Origin: Plantago ovata
Taxonomy: Eukaryota; Streptophyta; Magnoliopsida; Lamiales; Plantaginaceae
Direction of reading: 5' to 3'
DNA length: 64,000 nt
NCBI GenBank assembly: GCA_028274465.1
Contig: CM051457.1
Location: 107,631,982-107,695,981 of the forward strand
Shown: in pieces, positions 58,770 through 64,000 of the stretch
Position numbering within the stretch: the stretch's first letter is position 1
Layout: each line of letters opens with the position of its first letter
Made by a program: the position numbers and the translations under genes
Notes under the pieces: model-generated
Told to the model about the DNA's origin: nothing
The model's input: the letters and a program-made list of their open reading frames with translations, nothing else
Databases searched by the model: none

Positions 58770-60332
58770 ATGGCGAACCACCGTGACTCGTCGAAGCGAA
58801 AGCGGAAGATTACAGATGAAGATATTACGGAATACCTGACTAAGAAAGTTGCCAAGAAACTCACTTCTTCATCAAACCAACAAGCTTTGGTATGGAGGAA
58901 GAAGATCGAACGCGATGTAATGACTCAAGGCGTTTCTGTCGACCAGTTTTCAGTTAGGATGGAGAAGAAGAGGCAGAAAGAGAGATTATCTGAGATCGAG
59001 AAACTTAAGAAGAGGAAGGAGGAAAGAGATGTTGAGAGAGCTCGTCGTGAAGAAGAGATGTCGCTGTTGGCAAGAGAGCGTGCTAGTGCCGAGTTTCATG
59101 ACTGGCAGAAGAAGGAAGATGAGTTTGCGTTCCAACAGTGCAAGAACAAGTCTATGATTAGGATTCGTGAAGGGCGTCCTAAGCCGGTTGATCTACTTGC
59201 CATGTATCTTGATGATTCCTTGGATGATGGATTTTGTGTTGAACCCTGCAAGATTTTACAAGGTTTGCCGGTGGGGGGTTTGGAAGATCTACTTGTGGAT
59301 TTGAAGATGTATGCTAGTTTCGACCAGGAGCGTGTGAGATACTGGGAGTCGCTGCTAGTAGTTTGCCAATGGGAGATACGCATACGAAAGATGGTTCCAG
59401 AAGAAAGAGGTCTACACGGTAGCATTGAAGCCGATGTGGAGGAGTTCTTACTCGGGAAAGAGTATGGTGAACTGGAAGATTTGCAATCACAGATTGAGGC
59501 ACGAATGCAGACAGGGGATGCCAAGGTAGTCGAATTTTGGGAAGCGGTTCTTAAGCGTCTTCCTCTATACAAATCAAAGGCTTTTCTGGACAATATGCAT
59601 GCCAAGAACTTGGAGAAGAGTTCGCGGCGTATAATTGAGAGGCCAGCAGAGAGTTTATATGGCCAGAACGAGTCGAGTTTAGAAGCTGATAAGCAGGATT
59701 CTGATGAGAATGAGAGATCTGATGGGTCGTATTCTCCTCGATTATTGCATGGTGATGAAGATGAGGATGCAATTGATCCAGAAGAGGACAAGGCTGTTCT
59801 GGAAAGGCGGCGCATTGCTATTTTGGAACAACAGGCTTCAAGGGAAGATGAATTCAAGAAAAATGCATTGAAATCTATGGGAGCTGTAGAAGAAGATGGA
59901 AATGAGCTCGGTTTAAAGGATGAAATTACAGTCGATTCAAAGGCGTATTGGTGGCACGATAAGTACCGTCCAAGGAAGCCTAAATATTTCAACCGCGTCC
60001 ATACTGGTTATGCCTGGAACAAGTACAACCAAACGCACTACGATCATGATAATCCTCCACCAAAGACTGTACAGGGATACAAGTTCAACGTGTTCTATCC
60101 TGAGTTGGTAGACAAGTCGAAAGCTCCAACTTATACGATTGAGAAAGATGTGGACAGTGTTGACGACACTTGTATTATAAGATTCCACGCAGGGCCTCCG
60201 TATGAAGATATTGCATTCCGCATTGTAAGTAAAGAGTGGGAGTACTCGCGGAAGAAGGGATTCAAGTGCTCGTTTGAACGAGGAATTCTACAACTTCACT
60301 TCAATCTCAAACATTATCGCTATCGTCGCTGA
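58770..60332 (+). CDS. CACTIN: CACTIN, intronless splicing-factor gene
   Basis: CACTIN proteins associate with the spliceosome in the nucleus. The 520-codon frame has a basic N-terminus (SSKRKRKITDEDITEYLTKK), the WRKKIERDV and coiled-coil REEEMSLLARERA.AEFHDW segment, the mid domain with RVRYWESLLVVCQWE, ERGLHGSIEADV and KVVEFWEAVLKRL, an acidic stretch ending DAIDPEEDKAVLE, and a strongly conserved C-terminus (YWWHDKYRPRKPKYFNRVHT, GPPYEDIAFRIV, LHFNLKHYRYRR). The normal plant protein is longer, with an N-terminal Arg/Ser/Asp-rich region, and its gene is usually intron-bearing. This uninterrupted, shorter copy therefore looks like a retrogene. The frame is intact and the C-terminus well conserved, so it may still be functional. 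No clear poly-A tail or target duplication is visible. Confidence 0.93.
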   Translation: MANHRDSSKRKRKITDEDITEYLTKKVAKKLTSSSNQQALVWRKKIERDVMTQGVSVDQFSVRMEKKRQKERLSEIEKLKKRKEERDVERARREEEMSLLARERASAEFHDWQKKEDEFAFQQCKNKSMIRIREGRPKPVDLLAMYLDDSLDDGFCVEPCKILQGLPVGGLEDLLVDLKMYASFDQERVRYWESLLVVCQWEIRIRKMVPEERGLHGSIEADVEEFLLGKEYGELEDLQSQIEARMQTGDAKVVEFWEAVLKRLPLYKSKAFLDNMHAKNLEKSSRRIIERPAESLYGQNESSLEADKQDSDENERSDGSYSPRLLHGDEDEDAIDPEEDKAVLERRRIAILEQQASREDEFKKNALKSMGAVEEDGNELGLKDEITVDSKAYWWHDKYRPRKPKYFNRVHTGYAWNKYNQTHYDHDNPPPKTVQGYKFNVFYPELVDKSKAPTYTIEKDVDSVDDTCIIRFHAGPPYEDIAFRIVSKEWEYSRKKGFKCSFERGILQLHFNLKHYRYRR

Positions 60333-60960
60333 TCTGATCATGATATGGTGACTGACTATAGTTTCCTGTGCTGATGTAATTCTGTTTCCATCACTGTTCT
60401 TGACTTCCTTGTTCTTACAACAATTAGTATAAAAGTTCTTTTCTTATAAATTCAATTGTACGATTTCCCAAGCGTGTATAGATGCCCTGCCTTCGTATGT
60501 AAAAAAAAATCGCAGAATCAAAGCGTTTCAGATTTAAAATCGCAATGTTATTCAATATAACTGCTGTCTCTAAGAATATGTTAATTAAGATCAGCATTAT
60601 TGAATAATTTACATATGAATCACAGTTACTATTAAAGAAGAAATGTCCAGCCTCCTTAAAGCTTAAGCATGCTACGTACATTGAAGAGAAAACAAGCTTA
60701 ATACTGGTAAAAAGTAAGAATGAGGGCAGTAGTAAAACGATAACTATAATTCGACTAGATATGAACTTTTGCAACATTAAATACTAAGTATTACAAAAAG
60801 TCCACACGAAGACATATATAGTAGCAAAAATCCAGGCAACAAGTGAAGTTCAAATGTAGAACCAGGAAGCAACACCTGGACAGTATTACTAGCTAGCTGG
60901 ATAATCTGAAAAGGATTGCTTCTTACTGTTAAATGATCTATCCAACACTATCTATATATC
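60333..60960. other. Spacer between CACTIN and PPR
   Basis: CACTIN 3' region and PPR 3' flank. An A-run near 60,500 is the only trace of a possible retroposition tail. Confidence 0.4.
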
Positions 60961-62265
60961 TTATGGCATAAGCTTCTTAATCATGTCTAGAGGAACTACA
61001 TCTCCACCATAATTTTTGTGATAATCAATCAACATGGAAACATTAGCTGCCTCAAGTGAGAGGCCCTTACTAATCATTTCCTCCAAAAGAGGTTTTGCCT
61101 CTAGCCATTCATTGACTTTCAAACAACCTTTGACAAGAATGTTGTACGTAACATGATTAGGGGTGCAACCACATTTCCCCATTTCTATAAGCATACCCTT
61201 TGCCTCCTTGAGAAGTCCGTCTTGACAAAGTCCACCAACGATGGTGTTAAACGTAATAACATTGGGTTGCAGACCTCTGGAAGAAAGTTTATTTAGAAGA
61301 TCCACTGCTTCTGCAACTTTTCCATCTTTGCATAATCCGTCAACAAGGGCATTATATGATACTATGTTTGGATAAACACCACTATCTTCCATCATCTGTA
61401 ACACCAAAAATGCTTCAGAAATCCTTTTATTCTTGCATAATCCATCAATCATAGTAGTGTAGATCACCACATTGGGAGTTACATGGTACAGTTGCATCTC
61501 ATTGAAGATCTTCCACGCATCATCACACTTTCCTACAGAAAATAATCCATTTAAAATGATGCTGCAGCTATATGCATTGTGTTGTAATCCGACCTGAGGA
61601 ATTTCTAGAAAAAGCCTCCCCGCTTCATCAACATCACCCTTAGTGCAATGTCCCTTCATTAAGGTACTATGGGTGAAAATATTGGGCTTAAGCCCCGAAT
61701 CCAAAATTAGATTGAACGTCTCCCTTGCTTTCTCCATCTCTCCTCGTAGACAATAACCATCAATCAGCGAACTATATGTAACAATATTAGGACAGATGTT
61801 TCTTTGCCTCATAACTTCCAACAGTTCCTCTGCGTATTTAACATTTCCTTCTTTGCAGAAGGCATCTATTGATATGTTATAAGTGAAAATGTTAGGAGGG
61901 ATTCCACGAGTGACCATCTCATTTGAGAACTCTTTTGCTTCCTTCCATCTTCCTGAATCACATAAACCCTGAATAATTGGACTGTATGTGACGACATCAG
62001 GGGAAATACCCTTGCCAACCATCTTGGAAAAGAGTTGGAGAGCATCATCAATCATAAAATCTTTACAGAAGCTATCAATAATAGAACTGTACGCTTGAAC
62101 ATTTGGCTTGCAACTCCCCTTTTAAAAATGTTCAAGTAAATTAATTGCGGTCGGTCTGTATCTAGCTTTGCACATCCCATCGATGGCAATGGTGATTGTG
62201 ACTTCATTAGGTTGACAGAGTTTATCTGTAGAAAACTTTGCAAACAACTTCTCAACTATATAAAG
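60961..62265 (-). pseudogene. RFL-type P-class PPR gene, N-truncated, one in-frame stop
   Basis: From 62,055 the frame is open for 364 codons and carries about ten 35-residue PPR motifs in series: SPDVVTYSPIIQGLCDSGRW, PPNIFTYNISIDAFCKEGN, CPNIVTYSSLIDGYC, TPNVVIYTTMIDGLCKN and QPNVITFNTIVGGLCQDG. It ends MIKKLMP. The same frame extends upstream to about 62,265 (VTITIAIDGMCKARYRPTAI, SCKPNVQAYSSIIDSFCKD) but is cut by a TAA at 62,122-62,124. No mitochondrial targeting peptide is found. If translated from the ATG at 62,055 it would lack one to two repeats plus the presequence. It could be a recent null allele or a gene with an unrecognised upstream exon. Confidence 0.85.
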
Positions 62266-62289
62266 ACTGAGATAGTAAGACAACTAATA

Positions 62290-62769
62290 ACACAGTGATC
62301 GAGAGATTATTATTCTCAAATGGCATGAGGTTGGCCAGCGGAATATGCAAACACAATTCACAAAAGAGAAGACCCTGGACATTTCTTTCAGGAGCATGTC
62401 AGACATTAATGCCACTCGTATACTATTATGCCTAATATTTCACATGAACCATTCAAAATTGCATGTATTATTGCATGCATCTCGAGGAAAATCAGAGATT
62501 ATGGAGTAATGTGAGAACAATCTTTGCCACACTGTTATGATTATGCTAACTGAATAATATAGACAAAAATTAGATATCAGTCAGTGAACGAGGGGTGGAC
62601 AAATCAGGTACAAGTAATGTTCATTAGGTTCGGTTGGTGATGCTAGACATGATTACCACATTACTCTTTCCACTTAATAGCTTTCCAGAGAGGGAATTTC
62701 ATAAGGCATGCAAAGGTTGCCAGGTGGTGACAGAGAAGATTTGGCAGATCAAATCATCGAGATACTCAC
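62290..62769. other. Intergenic; missing PRL1 3' exons
   Basis: The expected next PRL1 exon (QQKTIINAM region) was searched by eye on the minus strand and not found. Confidence 0.5.
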
Positions 62770-64000
62770 ATCATATTGTGCATAAATTCTCCTCTGGGAA
62801 GCTTAAACTTCTTTATATTCTCAGCAGATGCAGACACAAAACAGTCTCTGCAAGATGAAACCATAAATTAGAACTGGTTTACGGAGAAACAAATGCTCAC
62901 ATCTTCCTCATAACTAAATCAAAAGCTATAATAAAGATGCTTACTCCTTTGGATGTGGGGCCATAGCCCTTACAGATTTCTTGTGATGTGTGAGAGTTGC
63001 CATGGTTTTACCTGCAAGGCAAAATAGCAAGTTAATTTACTGGGGAGATATTAAGGATTTTGCAAGGAAAGAACTCGATGAACACCAGATAACATTACCA
63101 TATCTAAGGTCCCAAAGCTTTATAGTGGAGTCATGAGAACCTGTTATGACTTGTGGGTCCTGCAATACAAAGTTTCAGAATTAGCTGACTCGGGAACTTG
63201 TCTAACTCAGCAGTTACTTTCACTGTGATGTATCATCACACATCAGAATTCATAGTCTCAAGTTATTTGACTTGTCCATTAAGAGCCTCTCAAATTAGAG
63301 TCATTGTAAAATTAAAATCAGAACTTCAGAATCATGAGAAGTGAACACATAACTTGGCAAGTCAAGTCAGAGCATTGTTGTACTATTAAGTGGAAAGCTA
63401 TTCATATTTATCATTACCTTTATAATTTCCAATTTTTTGTAGAAAATCCCAACCAGATCTTAAGTGATATAGTGTGTGATAAATACCCAAGTCAACTATC
63501 AAATTAGTCCCGACTTCTAAATCACATGGGGTCTCAAAAACAGATACACTAAAGCTATTATTTATCTTCCTTTTTTGTTGGATGTGGGTTTTGTGGGGGT
63601 GGTTCTGAAGAAACAAACGTAAAATTTCCTGGATTCAATGTCTACTGCAGAAAGCTACTTTTACCTATAATCATCATTTTGGTAAAAATTATCTTGCAAA
63701 TCACACCTCAGTGTGCAAGAGAAGAATCAGAAACAATAATCTAGACATATTAAAAGGATATCCACTAATCAGAAGATAACTGAACAGACTGTATTTTCAT
63801 GCCCACTGAGTGCAAAAATTTGCGTTTTGCTGCGAATATCCCACACCTAAAACCATTCAAAGATGAACTTCAGCTAACAAACTATATGGTTCTTATATAA
63901 TAAATTATCCACAAGGGAGGAACTTATACATGATTATATCCATTCCCGACAGACAGAATCTCTGCCTCCTGTAAGTAAAACGTCGATGGTCGGATGAAGA
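62770..64000 (-). pseudogene. PRL1: PRL1-like WD40 gene fragment (3'-truncated, runs off edge)
   Basis: PRL1 is a nuclear WD40 protein of the NineTeen/MAC splicing complex. Exons on the minus strand: 63,946-63,968 (GRDSVCR), 63,781-63,846 (VWDIRSKTQIFALSGHENTVCS), 63,099-63,159 (DPQVITGSHDSTIKLWDLRYG), 62,945-63,011 (KTMATLTHHKKSVRAMAPHP) and 62,770-62,847 (DCFVSASAENIKKFKLP, EFMHNM). After GRDSVCR the expected donor reads GAATGG instead of GT; after TVCS the usual short V..RPT segment is replaced by a sequence with a stop. The last four to five WD/terminal exons are absent. The 5' part lies beyond the window. Best read as a decaying partial copy. Confidence 0.85.

Noticed and set aside
59096-59992. 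298-codon frame antisense to CACTIN
   Set aside because: It mirrors the conserved CACTIN codons on the other strand and resembles no family; an antisense shadow.

Overview
This is a stretch of nuclear chromosome from a flowering plant, most likely a eudicot. The evidence is spliceosomal GT-AG introns, a NAC transcription factor, a plant GT61 glycosyltransferase, RFL-type PPR genes, a nuclear tRNA-Lys, and a dense load of plant transposons (Copia, MULE, PIF/Harbinger, hAT, tRNA-derived SINEs). An Amaranthaceae-like genome is possible from general impression only; the sequence alone does not settle it.

Layout. 1-1.3 kb is intergenic and holds a segment duplicated again at 10.7-11.1 kb. 1.3-6.95 kb is a degenerate FAR1/MULE-type transposon region in which short TTTGAGTTTTATATG-type repeats run forward on the left and reversed on the right. 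7.2-8.4 kb is a single-exon NAC gene (minus) with a duplicated tail. 8.8-10.6 kb is a UDP-glycosyltransferase pseudogene split by a 1.15-kb hAT-like element. 11.1 kb carries tRNA-Lys(UUU), followed by a SINE. 12,898-23,243 is a 10.3-kb Sirevirus-like Copia retrotransposon on the minus strand with a large extra ORF after RNase H. 23.9 kb is a C2-domain gene and 24.9-27.0 kb is a four-exon GT61 glycosyltransferase gene. 27-34.7 kb is repeat-rich intergenic DNA. 34.75-41.77 kb is SRP68 in 13 exons, with a one-base deficit in exon 12. 42,344-50,003 looks like a PIF/Harbinger element by termini and TAA target duplication; it carries four Myb/SANT-like modules in tandem and no transposase I can see. 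50.2-52.3 kb holds two MULE-like elements with internal AGCTCC/GGAGCT hairpin arrays. 52.87-53.75 kb is a four-exon thymidine kinase gene. 55.2-62.3 kb holds two RFL-type PPR loci, one clearly dead and one with an in-frame stop, either side of a MULE-like element (57.1-58.1 kb) and an intronless CACTIN gene. 62.8 kb to the right edge is a 3'-truncated PRL1-like WD40 gene fragment.

The apparently functional host genes are housekeeping (SRP68 in co-translational targeting, thymidine kinase in dNTP salvage, CACTIN in splicing, tRNA-Lys) or family members (NAC, C2, GT61). They do not form a pathway. The window's special interest is its transposon structures: the Myb/SANT array between Harbinger-like termini, the hairpin-array MULE-like family, the mirrored-repeat FAR1 element, and several host genes caught in decay (UGT, PRL1, PPRs) or possibly newly broken (SRP68).
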